Positions 22,765-35,165 of a stretch of 64,000 nucleotides of DNA are shown one piece after another; the first letter of the stretch is position 1, and each line of letters begins with the position of its first letter. Both the position numbers and the translations under genes were made by a program. The stretch is from Emydura subglobosa (taxonomy: Eukaryota; Chordata; Testudines; Chelidae), in contig ML679959.1 in the NCBI GenBank assembly GCA_007922225.1, positions 29,616,540 to 29,680,539 of the forward strand, read 5' to 3'. Below the pieces are notes generated by a model, which saw only the letters and a list, made by a program, of their open reading frames with translations, was not told where the DNA came from and did no database searches.

Positions 22765-23882
22765 CATGTTTCCACTTTTTGTAGGATTCCTTTTTGATTT
22801 TCAGGTCATTAAAGAGCTCCTCAGGGAGCCATATTGCCCTCTTATGTTCTTCCTGTCTTTCCTTCACATAAGGATAGTTTGCAGTCATGCCTTTAATATG
22901 GTCTCCTTGAGAAACTGCCTCCTGTCCTGAACTCCTTTTTCCCTTAGATTTTCTTCCCATGGGTCCTTACCTACTGTGACATGGTCAGACTAGATGGCTA
23001 CCGGAGCCTGCTAGAAGGCCAATAGATCAGCCCAGCTCAGCAAGTCCCTTTCCCCTGGTAGCTGAGCAGGGGTTACTCCCGGTTAACTAACACACCTGGA
23101 GCCAATCAAGGCCCCACCCAGGACTTGTTAAAAACCTTCCCTCCAGAGAAAGGGTGCAGCTGGAGTTGTGAGAGTGATGTGAGTTACCAGAGTGTGTGAG
23201 CAGGCAAGACATGGTCAGACATCAGGAGGGTTTAGGAGAAGGAGCAGAATGCTGGCAGAAGAGAACCCTGCAGGTACAAAGATTGGGGGAGGGAAAAACC
23301 CTGCCTGAAGAGGGCAAAGGACCTTTCCCAGGACTAGAGGCCTAAGGGAAGAGACCCTGCCAGAAGGGGAAGATAGAACTGGACATTTGGTTTGGCACTA
23401 ACACACTCAGTGGGGCTATCAGAGGTCAAGAGCCTCCCCTGGCAAGGAGGCCAGGAAGGACCCCTGTCTGAGCAGGATCCAGACATTAAGTCAAGGGGCA
23501 TGGGAAAGTAACCTAGGGAAGCCAGCAGCTTTCCTGAAGCCACAGCATGAGGTTCTACTTGTAGTGTCCCTGGGTTGGGGTCTGGAGTTGAAAATGGGAC
23601 TAGACCCTTCCCCACCCCATACCAGCCATTCACTGGAGGGGCAAGAGCCCTAGCGAAGAGGCAAGGGCCTCTGAGAACCAGAGGCAGGAGCGGGAGCCAG
23701 CAGAGAGTGGCCATCTTAGAGCTGCTGTATTACCCTCACCCACTGCTATAGGGTGGAAGAAACACTAAAGGGTGAAGCAGTTCCCTGACCTACCGCTAGA
23801 AGGAAGCGCTGGACCCACTGAGGTAGAGGAAGAGCTTTGTCACAACACCCATTCTCTGAGTTTGTCAATGCCTGCTTTGAGG
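22765..23882 (-). mobile_element. CR1 LINE fragment, antisense, split by an LTR-like insertion
   Basis: 22765-22974 matches the stretch 19911-20115 of the other antisense CR1 ('tttccactttttgtaggatt', 'ttttcaggtcattaaagagc', 'cttcccatgggtccttacctac'). The next CR1 bases ('attctctgagtttgtcaatgcctgc') appear only at 23850. The 870 bp between them is therefore an insertion. Confidence 0.85.
22975..23847 (+). mobile_element. Solo-LTR-like insertion
   Basis: Begins TGTGACATGG and ends TTTGTCACAACA, so the ends are TG...CA with short inverted repeats TGTGACA/TGTCACA. It contains a CCAAT box (gagCCAATcaagg) and a TATA-like TTAAAAA about 30 bp downstream, as in an LTR U3 region. No coding content. 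It interrupts the antisense CR1, but I could not find a clean target duplication and saw no AATAAA, so the class is not certain. Confidence 0.6.
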
Positions 23883-24885
23883 TGGCAACGTTTGCAGACA
23901 ATTAAACTACTCTAGATAGTTAAGTCCAAAGCTGACTGCAAAGCGTTACAAAGGGGATCTCACAAAACTGGGTGACTAGGCAACACAATGGCCGATGAAA
24001 TTCAATGCTGCTAAGTGCAAAGTAATGCACCCCAGAAAGCACAGTCTCAACCATATGTACACAGTGAGATGTTACCACTCAGGAGAGATCTTGGAGTCGT
24101 TGTGGGTCGTTTTCTGAAAACGTCTGCTCCAGTGCAGCAGCCATCACAAAAGCTAACGGAATGTTAGACACCATGAGGAAAGGCATAGATCATAAGACAG
24201 AAAATATCATGTTGCTGCTATATAAATCCATGGTACGCCCACACCTTGCATACTGCGAACAGTTCTGGGTGCCCCATCTCAGAAAGGATATATGAGAACT
24301 GGGAAAGGTACAGAAAAGGGCAACAAAATTATTAAGGGTATAAAACAGCTTCATTTGAGGAGAGAGTAAAAAAACTGGGGCTGCCCGTCTTAGAAAAGAG
24401 ACAGCTAAGGGGGGTATGATAGAGGTCTATACAATCATGAATGGTGTGGAAAAAGTGAGCAAGGAAGTGTTATTTACTCCTTCACATAAAGCAAGAACCG
24501 GGGTCACCCAACGAAATGAATAGGCAGCAGGTTTAAAACAAACAAAAGGAAGTACTTCTTCACACAACACACAGTCATCCTGTGGAACTCCTTGCCAGGG
24601 GATGTTGTGAAGGCCAAAACTATAACTGATCAAAGAATTAGATAAGATCATGGAGGATAGGTCCATCCATGGCTATTAGCCAAGATGGTCAGGGACACAA
24701 TGTCATGCTCTGGGAGTCCCTAAACCTTGACTGCCAGGAGCAATAGGAGACGGTCACTTTATAATTGTCCTGTTCTGTTCATTCCCTCAGAAGAATCTAG
24801 CACCAGCCACGATCAGAAGACAGGATACTGGGCTAGATGGACCGTTGATCTGACCCAGTCTGGCAGTTCTGATGTTCTGATGATG
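23883..24885 (+). mobile_element. CR1 LINE (second subfamily), 3' part, sense
   Basis: Translation in several frames gives CR1 RT tail segments (DLGVVVGRFLKTSAP, EERVKKLGLPVLEKRQLRG). The 3' end 'gggctagatggaccgttgatctgacccagtctggcagttctgatg' belongs to the CR1 group ending in GACCCAGTATGGC. It differs from the copy at 13.8 kb. It lies head-to-head with the antisense CR1 immediately before it. Confidence 0.88.
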
Positions 24886-27800
24886 CACAATGCAACGCCT
24901 CCTCCCTTTTCTCCTTCGTGATCTTCCTGAACAACCTGCACCCTTCTACTCCAATACTCCAGTCAGGAGATTTCTCACCCCAGGACTCAGTGAGGCCAAG
25001 TAAGTCATAATTTAGCTTGTGTGCTACGACTTCCAGTTCTTTCTATTTATTACCATATTCAGGCCTATGCAAAGTGCAGGTCAAGCATGACCCCTGTGTG
25101 CGTGGCTCACTCTGGTTTGGGAGCAGTTTACGCTCCCTTTGCATGGGGGTTAATGAAGACATGAGCTGCGAAGCAAGAGAATATCTGGTCCATAATGCTT
25201 TCATAATAGGAGGCCTATAGAGCCCAGGGGCCTGGCCAAAGTTCTCATTTGTATGGTTCTGTTCTGCCTACTTCAGTTCCGTTTGTACTATAACTCCAGT
25301 GACATAAGGCACTCTTTTCCACTTTCTGTCCTACACTATTGTGTGCGTTGCTGGGCTGTCCTCTAGAAGGGGCTGTGTCGTGTCCTAGGTGAACTGGTCT
25401 CTGGTCTTTTTGGGGGTGAGCTCCCTACGTTTGGAAGAGTCCCTTTGGGGACGAGAGATGTTCTGTAATCCAAACTATCGTCATCCAAGGCCAGGCATTT
25501 TCAATGTGCTAGTTTTCAATGCACAGAAAGAGAACATCAGGACAGGTTCAGTGCACAGTTTGTAGCATTTTCCCTAGTTTAATTATCTGAAAAAACCAGA
25601 ATGTCCCATGATGTTCGAAGTGAGCTGACAGGCCAGGTGATCCGGTGGTTGTTGTGAGAATGGAGAAGCTCTGGCAGAACACTAGAGTGAGGGGACATTG
25701 TTTCAGTGTGGCCCCGATCAGTTGGTGGAACAATGAGCCAGCTCAAAAGATTACAGCTGCATTCAGCAAGGTTTTCTCCTCAAGGGATAATATTTATAAC
25801 AAGCAAGCAAAATAAATTAACGTATGCAGAAAAGGGAACAGAAATACTGCCTGACCCAGGGCACAGGAGCCTGGCTATAGAGCCTGACCCTCCCGTAGGC
25901 ATCAGGCAAATACTTTATAGTCCTTACTCTGAGCACTTCTGCTGGGGCGTGGGAAGAGCTGCTGAGCTTGACCCCTTATGACACTGGGACCCGGCAGTGC
26001 CCCTGCACCCTGTGACACCACGGAATGCAAGAAATCCCTAGAAAAGCCTAAGGAGCTTAAACAGAGCAGAGACCCGTGGAGATGCATGTGCGGCAGGGCC
26101 CAGGCGTGCGTGCAGCATTCCCGTGCATGTTGCTGTCGCTCGTTTCGCTGAAGAAGCAACATTGCAAACGATCTCACCATCAGAAGTGCCATGCCCTGAA
26201 GCACTAAGGACATTAAGGCACCTGGCAGTCGCAACGTGGGGTCTGGCCTGGGGGGCTGAGTACTGCATGTACCCCACAGTGGTAGGAAAACTGTTGGCTG
26301 CAGAAGAGTCCCAAGAAAGGGAGGGGAAGATGTAGGGGGTTCAGTCAGGAACTGGATAGTGCTAAACGGCTTCCAAATGCCTCAGTTAGAGAGAACCTGG
26401 CTCTTAACACTGAACAACCATCGCACAAGTAAGGGCCAAATTCTCCTCTGTTACATAGCGGCATTGCTTTCCTTCCCCTGGGGGCGCCAGTTCAACAAGA
26501 CCGGATCAGCATGAACAGCTATGCAAGTAAGAAAGGGTAAAAAAGAAACTGACCTCTCAGGTATCTGCCAGAGGCGGGAACAACCTGCCCTGGTTGGGGG
26601 TTTGTTGTTGTTGTTGACTATTTGTACAGCAGTCGCATCTAGAGACCAAGGCCCCATTGCAAGGTGCTGTATAAGGAGATGGCCCCTGGCCCTAAGAGTT
26701 CACAGTTTAAGCCAGACTTTACCCTCTATTTGGAGTTTGGTTCTCTGTGTCCATGTGTCATTGTCCACTCCTGACTGGGTGGCAGGGTGCTATTTGATTA
26801 AACCCAGGTAACCCAGGGAGGAATGTGGCTGTAAACATTGAAGATTACTGGAAGACACAGAAGGACTGCAGGTTCTCCTGCCAGAAGCGGAGTGCAGGCA
26901 CTGCTGGAGGCTGTGTGTGGTTTGAAGTGCACTCCAGCAGAGTGGCTCTGCTCTCAGAGACACCACGGGGAGAACCAGGTTCTAGTCCCACTCGTGCCCG
27001 TGAGACACTGTCTGCACTCGGGAGAGTCTTAGACCTACCAAAACTGAGGATGCTCTTACCTTCCTTTGCAAAACAGCGGGAGTTCTGTGGCACCTTAAAG
27101 ACTAACAAATTTATTTGGGCGTAAGCTTTCGTGGGCAGAAACCCACTTTGTGGGATGCCTTCCTTTGTAAAACGCTTTGAGATCCAGAGATACAAAGGGC
27201 CAGGGGAATGCAGAGTTTTAATTACTGCTATTAGTAATTCTTGGTGCTAGTAATAGCAACGTGAACACAACGGGGCTCACGCGGAACCACCTCAGAGCAT
27301 GACTCTGACCCCTCTCCCATACAGATGAGGAAGGCAGCCTGCAAGGAGGGCTTCTCCACGCACAGGCACAGTCTGGCTCGATACTCTCCATGTACCCCCA
27401 GTTCAGCACAGTGAGATGCCAAGGGGTTCCCCTAGGCCTGCTTGGAGCTGTGAGGTTTGGCTGGGCGCAGGGGTCTGTCTGTGCAGAGCCCCCCCTGCAT
27501 GACAGGAGACTTAGTTTATTTCTCATTAGCCAGGCCCCAGGAGTAAGCATACAGGTATTATGGAGATGGGCTCTCATGGTTTCCACGCAGTCCTTGAGTC
27601 AGTGATGGGGCTTCAGTGCTCTGTGAGCAAGTCCCCACTTATCTTCCCTTTCTGGTTTTGCTTTACTTACCCTAGTTAATGTCCATTATACACAGAGCTT
27701 TGGATTACTTACAAGAGAAAATCTGTAAATCAATGGCTTTTAAAATACCTTTTATGGACAAGCCCTCTATCTTTTAATAGAAAGTCCTCACTGTCTATTG

Positions 27801-28739
27801 GCTTCCCCAGAATTCTCCCACTGCTATCAAATCCCATAGGATCCTTCAAGAAATCTTTAGCAAGGGTCTCCTTCCCCATTACGCTCCGTAGTAATTGCTC
27901 TACCACCCTTTCGCTGTCTCCCATGTTGCATTCCACAGGACTTTTCCAAATGGGAAAAACCAAGCAGTTGAAATTCATCTCAGTTACTTTAAAAATATAA
28001 AGCTGACTGCAGGGCTCTCCTTTAGCAAAGCTCCCCTTGATTTTAGCCAGGCTCTGGCTTGACTCAGACAGAGTGTGGGCCCCAGGATTAGGCTCAGCAT
28101 TTGTGATTTTTTTTTAAAGCAGAACCCCAAACTCTGCCGTCCCTTAGAGCTATGCAACTTCAGTGACTGACTGTGATGCTCAGGGGCTTTGTTAAGCCAC
28201 AGATGTTCAGTATTAAAGCAAACTAGGAGCTTTAAGGAATGTAGCCAGAGTACTAACTGAAACAGCTGAGGTGTCCTGTCCCAGCATGCACTGGGAGAAC
28301 CTTCAGAGAGCCAGACCTGCTCCAGGTGTTATGAATACCTTGTCTGGAATGCAGAGAGGAGATTTCCAGTACATTGCACTCAGCTTCTGTGGGGAGAAAA
28401 TGCATCTTTATCCTTGAGCTCCACATTTGCTGACCCAGGAGTGGCACTGATGGACACTGCAGGGAACCTGATCTTGTAGCCTTGGGGAGAGGACAAATGG
28501 GAGGGTGAAAAATAAACAGAGCCTCATAAACACTGAAATAATATGGGGAAAGTGCTTAGCCATACAGCCCCAAGGAAGGTCAATGATTCCCTGCTTTACA
28601 CCTGGGAGGAATGGGACCTAAATGCTGGGTTAGCAAACTGAGATTAGAGCTGGGAGTTGGCGCTCTGGGAGTGAAATCCTGATCCCCTTAAAATCAATGT
28701 GAGTGCTGCCAGGGACTTCACGGGTAACAGTTTAACCCT
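24886..28739. other. Intergenic with scattered small repeats
   Basis: Contains an L2 tail at about 26598-26712 that starts in a GTT run, and a common turtle interspersed fragment at 27072-27160 ('gttctgtggcaccttaaagactaacaaatttatt'). An 82-codon minus-strand frame at 27730-27978 matches nothing I know. No exon is supported. Confidence 0.55.
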
Positions 28740-28812
28740 AGGGTTCTTTACCTGGCTCTGCCTGCCTGCTGTGTGAAATAGGGCAAGTCACTCAGCCTCT
28801 CTGGGTTTACAC
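28740..28812 (+). mobile_element. MIR fragment, sense
   Basis: 'tgtgtgaaatagggcaagtcactcagcctctctggg' is the MIR core in sense orientation. Short and diverged. Confidence 0.55.
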
Positions 28813-29189
28813 TGCAGTGAAGATACAGCCTCTAGGCTTGCTCTTCCCAGCTAGAGAACTGGAATTGTGATTTTTATCTCCCTGGGAAAGTAAAGAAGTT
28901 GTGGGCTTAATTCATACTTGGTGATCTACATGCACAAAGCATTAATTTAATACTGATGGTGAACGGCACCTCCCTACAGTACCAAGTTCTGTTTGAAGTC
29001 TGCTTAATCAGTAGAACTGCCTGTGGGTCGTTTCCAAATCCCAGTGTCCTAACTCTGTTACTAAAAACATTTGCCTTGTGTGCTTCCTTGTGCCCTCCCC
29101 TTCAGCCTCCTCCATTTAAATGAAACACCCACAGCCTCTTCCATTTAACCGAGACGGGATGGAGTGTTAGCCCTTGTGCATTAATAACC

Positions 29190-29395
29190 ATTTACATTGT
29201 GTAGCACTTTTCACCTGCAGGCCTGTAAGCAAACATCATTACCCCTGTTTTCTAGGTATTCAAGGCCCAGCTCCCAGTTATTTCAATGGGAATTCAGTGC
29301 CGAAGGTTGAGGAGCTAGAGCTAAGTAACTAGCTCAAGAAAGCCAGTGGTAGAGTTGGGAATAGAACCCAGGAGTCCTGGCTCCATAACCTTCTG
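29190..29395 (-). mobile_element. MIR-like SINE, antisense
   Basis: Reversed MIR boxes ('gtagagttgggaatagaacccaggagtcctgg') are preceded by a TTTCAATGGGA-centred insert in the same general place as in the copies at 3.9 and 19.1 kb. Confidence 0.65.
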
Positions 29396-30184
29396 TGCGT
29401 TTGTGTCTATTTTTGCCCAGTTCATTTACCAGCTCCTAGAACACCTCTCCCACTGGAAGCTTTCTGGTTCTGCCATTCAAGTGGGAATAAAGCCCATTCA
29501 ATAACATGTGAAGCTAATTAATAACTGGGCTATCTGCGAGAAGCCATCTCGTGCATTACTGAAGAAATGAAGTCTGCGGATAATGTGCTATCATAGATGC
29601 TTGTTACCTCTGTCTCTCCAGTTGTTGTTCAGAGGTGTAGCTTACACTCATCGACAGCAAGGCTTCCTGCTGCAATTACTGCAGCAATTAGCCATGTGAA
29701 AAAGACCTGCCTGCTGGCTTCCCTTCACCTTTATTGCAAAGTGATTTATTTAATCTGGTGGCACATTGCAAAACGCCCTGACCTACACCTGATATTGGTG
29801 TCCCATTTTGCCACAAAGCATCTAAGTCTGACGTCGGTTACATCATTGCTCCAGCCATTTTTAATCCCAGCCACTTAGCAACAGAAACTTAAAGTAAGTA
29901 GGTCATGAGGAGTTCAGAAACAAATGGCTTACAAAGCTAAATCTTCGCTGCAAAACATCAATGGTAGCACTGTACAAGTGAGCAAGGCCATAAATCCAGC
30001 CAGAACCCCCACAAAATGCCAGCATAATGCTCCAAAGTCCTAGGAAAAATGGCACTCATTTGGAGTATTGCTATTTCGGCTTCTGTTCATTTAAAGATTT
30101 TTTTTTATGCTTATTAAATCAGAAGCTTAAATAGGCTTATTAAATCAGAAGACTAATAGACTAAATAGGTCAGGGAGACCACGC

Positions 30185-30315
30185 TGTCTGTTCAGCTAGA
30201 CCAGGGGGTAGGAGTCAGCAGATCTGCGTTCTACCCTCACGTGCTGTCTGACCTTGGCCAAGTCACTGCACTACTCTGTGCCTTAGTTTCCCCACCTACA
30301 AAACAAGATTTTATC
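30185..30315 (+). mobile_element. MIR-like SINE, sense
   Basis: Shows a B-box-like 'tgcgttctaccct', then 'ctgaccttggccaagtcactgcac' and 'tgccttagtttccccacctacaaaa', the MIR body in order. Confidence 0.7.
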
Positions 30316-31876
30316 TGACTGAGGCAGAAGCGAGAGGCATTGGCCCTGATTCAGCAACATACTTAAGCCTCTGCCTACTTTTAAGAACATGCTCAAAGTC
30401 AGTTGAGGACTAAAGAATTCACCAAACAGGAGCCGTAGTAGCTCCCGTGCAGAGCCGAGGCTCCAGAGGAGTCCTATTTAAGTCTTGTTTGAAGACTTAA
30501 GTCTGATCTTTGTGGCGCACGTCTTGTGTCGGCACAGGAATGAATTTCACCCGTAAGGCACTTGGAGATCTCCAGGTGAAAGGTGCTGAGGAGGCAAGTA
30601 TTACTATCCTCTACTATTTCATTTCCAGCAGATGATGATTCACAGCTTTCCCCTTTCTCCACAGCTAACCTATTAATTCCGAATTGCTGCATTTTAATGA
30701 AAGTTTCAAAGGGTGGAAGTTTTTCTCTAGTACGCTGAGTACAATCAATTTTTTGATATGTGTCTTCCATCCAGTTATTTTAATTTGCAAAATAATATCT
30801 GGAAAGCAGTCTGTTTCTATCGCAGCACTGCCTCTACCCTCGCCCCACTCCACCTCAGTGTGTGCATCACAGTTAATTTCAAGATGATACATGTTTAATT
30901 TATTGTGGGCAGTCCTGTAACAATCGCACAGAGATTACACTATAGGTATCTCAGGAGCTGTTTGCATGCCACCTCTAAGGGAAACACTCCTTTTGTTGTG
31001 TTCTTTGCACCTATTTCATCACTTCGTCACCAGAAAGCAGTCCCCTGTTAGAATGAAACCCTTCTCAGACAAATGCCTCGGACTAGGCACTACACTGGGA
31101 GCTCTTGAAGGGCTCCCAATTAAAGACACCCGTTGACTTCAGTAGGCTTTGGATGAGACCCTGAGGACATCGGAAGTTTTTCCTTTCCTGGTGTTCATTG
31201 GGGAGTCACAAGGGAAGTGTGTCATTTGAGCAGGGGCAGCTTTTTCTTGGGGGGAGCTGGCATTTTCCTGGGCACGGGTGTAGCCGTGCCTTCTTGCTTT
31301 TGGATCCATTTCTGCACTAGAAGGTTGTGCTCCTTTTTTGCAGGTGAGATGTCAGTATTACATACCAGGGGAGAGATTCACCCCATGCGGTGAGCCAGCC
31401 GCGGCTGTGCTTCCATCCCATTTGGAGGGACAGAGTGGGTGGGAAGGGGGGTGCGGGTCATGGGCTGGCCCTCTGTGCCAGGTAAATTTCACTCCAATCT
31501 TTGGAAATGTGACCTTTTCCTTCATTAGTATTCACAGAAACCTTAGAACACAGAATGGGGTAAGAAGTCACCCATCCTCTTTACCCACAACAGCCTCTTT
31601 CCTACAACACACTATACCTTATTGCTGTGGGTTGGGTGTATCCTTTCAGTCAGGGGAAAATGCACAGAAGTGGCAGAAAAAACAGCAGTAGCGTCCACAA
31701 CACGTTGCCCAAGGAAAAGCTGAGTAGAAGCTGAATGCTGTGACCCAAGGGGTTTTAAATGCAGGGACTGGGGCTTGGACTGGCGGAACTGTTCTTTGTC
31801 TGAAAGACAGAAGTGTCCAGAAAGACAAGCAGACAGAAGAATGAAAGTCAAGCAGTCACAGCCTGGAAGCCCGGTT
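30316..31876. other. Intergenic, mostly unassigned
   Basis: About 30590-30900 is AT-rich and unlike any repeat I recognise; it is a candidate conserved non-coding block. Nothing coding is supported. Confidence 0.45.
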
Positions 31877-33004
31877 TGTGAGCCCAGCTGTAAGAAGGCG
31901 CTGTGGCCTTCTTCGGAGCTTGGGCACGAGGACAAGATGCAACCCCCCAGCTGAGCAGATCGAGGCCCTGCAGGCCGAATACCCGGGGAGAAAAGGGGCA
32001 GAGCTAGGGCAGGGCAGGGAAGGGAAGCTTAAAAGGCCAGCGCAGCAGCTGAGTCAGGGGGAAGCTGCCACTGGAGGCAGACATGTCTTCCCTGAGGCTG
32101 CGGTCTGGGTCTGACCCAGGCCCTGTGGTGGTGCGGAGTGAACATCCACCAACCGGAGCCTCCAGGGCCTGCCCAGGCTGCTGGGACCAAGTGACTGGAG
32201 TGGGCCGCCAGGCCCTGGTAGCTGGGAGCAGCTACCCGAGGCCACTGAATAGGAACAACCCCCAAGGCTGGCCCTGACCTGGAGGAGCTGCCCAATGCTG
32301 GGACCCACTGGAGCTGCCCGAGTCCGGTGCACCGGAGGACCCACCGGGACCCTGTGACCTGGAGGAGCTGCCCTCCACTGACAGCCCCGAGGAGTTTCTG
32401 GACCTGCCGCCGGTCGATGGTGAGGGACTCGTGGGACTCCCGCTCGCCGTCTACCCCGGCGACCCGGCAGAAGACACGTGGCTGCAGGAGCCCCGCTGAC
32501 CCAGTGGCAAACCACTTTGCCACTGCCAGGGCCCTTGGCTGGGACGCGGTGGAGTCGGGTGGGCCTGCGTCCCTCTCCCCACTTTCCTAGCCATCCCAGG
32601 AGTGCTTGGCTTCTCTGAACCTGCCGCCACAGAGGGTACCAAGCTTGTGAGCCCTGCCTGCCGGAAGGTTGAGGGCCATAGACTACTGTGCCTGCCCTGC
32701 CCTTCTCGAGGGCCGGGAGCTACAGACCCACCGAATGCTAGCTTTTTCCTGCCGTAGACCAAGGCACTGGGCCCGAGGAAAAGCGGCAACACCCCTGCTG
32801 GACCAGGCCGCACGCTTACACTGGGAGAAGCCTAGAGAGATTTTGGGACCTGTGAGCGAGGACCCTGTCTCCCATTGTTTGGTTCCTCCTGTGTTCAGGG
32901 AAACAGGACTTTGTACGTTCCTTGTAAATAAACAAGACTGCATCAAAGGTACCTGACCATCACCAGTTTCTCCTCCTAAGTGGAACGGCCTGCAAGACCC
33001 CACA
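31877..33004 (+). mobile_element. GC-rich LTR-like repeat
   Basis: A compositionally distinct, GC-rich island-like block beginning TGTGAGCCCAGC and ending CAAGACCCCACA (TG...CA). It has a TATA-like CTTAAAAGG near 32030 and a polyadenylation signal AATAAA near 32926 shortly before the right end, the layout of an LTR. Internal duplicates of GACCTGGAGGAGCTGCCC lie near 32280 and 32350. Long frames on both strands (up to 164 codons) result from GC richness. No target duplication was verified. Confidence 0.5.
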
Positions 33005-33310
33005 TTTTTTATTAGCTGCTCAGGTCAAAAGCGGGTAACGCTCCCTTCATTTCCAAGCCCTTTCCATCCTGACTATTGGCCCCATCCTGAGATCCTGGAA
33101 CTCCCAGTGGCTTCTGCAGAATAAACCAGACAATCCAGTGGCTGGACAGGGATGGGCATGGAGAGCTTAGCATCTGTCAGGATCAGGCTATGGATGTGAA
33201 TGGATCACCTTGCCCTCCGGTGACATGCAGCTGCCTCTAGGGTGCATTAGCAGCAGCAGCCATGCCCAGCAAGATTTCAGATGGGGGTGGGAGGACAATG
33301 GGAAAATAGG

Positions 33311-33415
33311 TCCATAGATACACAGATTGCAAGGCCAGAAGGAGCCATTGTGATCATCTAGCCTGACCTCCTGTACAGCACAGGCCAGAGAATTTCCCAC
33401 AGTACTTCCTAGGAT
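33311..33415 (-). mobile_element. CR1 3' end, antisense
   Basis: 'cagattgcaaggccagaaggagccattgtgatcatctagcctgacctcctgtacagcacaggcc' is the reversed 3' terminus of a CR1 subfamily. Confidence 0.85.
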
Positions 33416-34886
33416 GATGTCATGGGCGGTACCGAGGCAGGGGGAAGGAAGTTTCCTAGTTGGAATTTAGCCAGGTGCCGTCTTTTCTCATGGTCACAGC
33501 CAGGTCGATTTCATAAACACCACCTACTTCCTGTCTCTAAGAGCGAGTGTGTCTATTGCAGGCTAACCCAGCTCCCGTCAGTGTCTGTAGAAAGAGTCCC
33601 ATGGATTCCACTGGGGGGGACTAAGGTATTGAACGGGGCAGGGCTGGGCTCCTTGTGATTAAACTGTCGTGTTTGGGGAATTAGTGAGACCCAGTGGCTG
33701 GTCTCAGTCCAGTTCCTAGCGGCCAGGCGTGCTGGTCACTCAACCCACCACTGCACCTTCGTGAAAATATCTCCGGTGATCTCACTGAGCTTTGGATCAA
33801 AGAGGTAAATGGGCTGGAGTGCGACAGAAATGAAATGACCCTCTTTCTAACAGCCTGTGGCAGCGCTTTGCCAGGGGTCTCTGTAGGGGCAGCTAGCACC
33901 ACTCCTGCCTGTTCTCTGGAGCAGCCGATTTGTTCTTCCAGGGCTGTTGAGCTGTGCAGACTGTGTTCACTCTCCCACAATGGAGAAAATCAGAGCAATG
34001 CTGCTGGTTGCAAAGGGGTAGGAAGGCCAGAAGCCAGCACATGGGTTTGAACAACTCTAGTTGCTAGCTAGACCTGTCAGACCTAGGATCCACGCTTCCG
34101 TGACGCTGGTTGAATACTAACGTGGCTCATTTCAACAACGACAATGTTAAAGGAAATTAATTTTGCTGCTGGGACACACGGATCGTCAGGCCTGCTTCTG
34201 CGCTCACTCACTCTGGCACAAGCTCCATTTACTTTAACGGACTTGCTCTGGCGCAAATGAGAGCAGGATTCGGCCCTTTGCCATTAGGGAGGCCTCTTCA
34301 ATATACATGAGACTTCTCCTCTCAAGTGTGGCCGCATAAAAGCTACTCAGCCTCTCCCACGGATCTGCCTGAGATCTTCGGGGCAAATACCAGGCAGAAT
34401 GTTACCTCAAGTGCCTGATTCTTTAGCTGCAGATTGGAGCAAAACAGGAGTCCTCATCTTCAACTTATCAGAGTGGTTAATGTGCCCCCCGCCCCCTGGC
34501 CATTGTACTCTGGATTCTCACTGAGGTGGCGTGGGCAGAGAGACTGGCTAATTGCGGTGGTTGGAACTAGGAGTTCTACAACACCACGCGCCTCTGCTCT
34601 GTTACTACACCTCCCTCCTAAACTCCTGCGCTCCCTGCTCTGCCAGCTCTGCCAAAGCCCCTCACTCTCCCCTGCAGCACCTCCTGCTGTTCGAGCCCCG
34701 ACTCCTTTCCTGACAGCAAAGGCTGCTGCTCAAAGACCTTAAAGTGGGTGGTAGGGTTGGATGGGGGGAGGGTATGTGAACAAAGATTGGATCATCAGAG
34801 GGTGAAATCACTCCTCTGCAGTGGTCTAGCACAAGACCCAGGCACCACTTCAGTTCCGCTTAAGCTGTATTTTGAGATCTAAGTGG
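33416..34886. other. Intergenic, nothing recognised
   Basis: A short palindromic CATTTAC/TTAACGG-centred segment at about 34185-34275 resembles the reptile palindromes. No gene seen. Confidence 0.5.
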
Positions 34887-35165
34887 GAGATTAATTATTT
34901 GTATTACTAGAGTGACTAAAAGCCCCCAGTCATGTTCCAGGACCCCTGGTGCTAGACTCTGCAGAAACACAGAACAAACTGTGCTTCAAGGAGCTTACGC
35001 GCCATGGATAAGTCAAGAGACAACAGCTGGAGACAGGCAGATGGGTGAGTACAAGGAAACCATGAGACAGCATTGGTCAGAAAGATAGGCCATGTCCTCG
35101 GCCCACCAGCACCTGGGCCATTGTTAAGGTTTTGGCATCATGGAAAAGGAGTGTTTTAAAGAGGT
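34887..35165 (-). mobile_element. L2-type LINE 3' end, antisense
   Basis: Same order as 6330 onward: 'ttgtattactagagtgac', 'gtcatgttccaggacccctggtgctag', then 'agtacaaggaaaccatgagacagcattgg' and 'tggcatcatggaaaaggag'. Confidence 0.75.

Noticed and set aside
32029..32523. Overlapping 164- and 153-codon minus-strand frames
   Set aside because: Two overlapping frames in a GC-rich, LTR-like block; no recognisable domain or splice structure.
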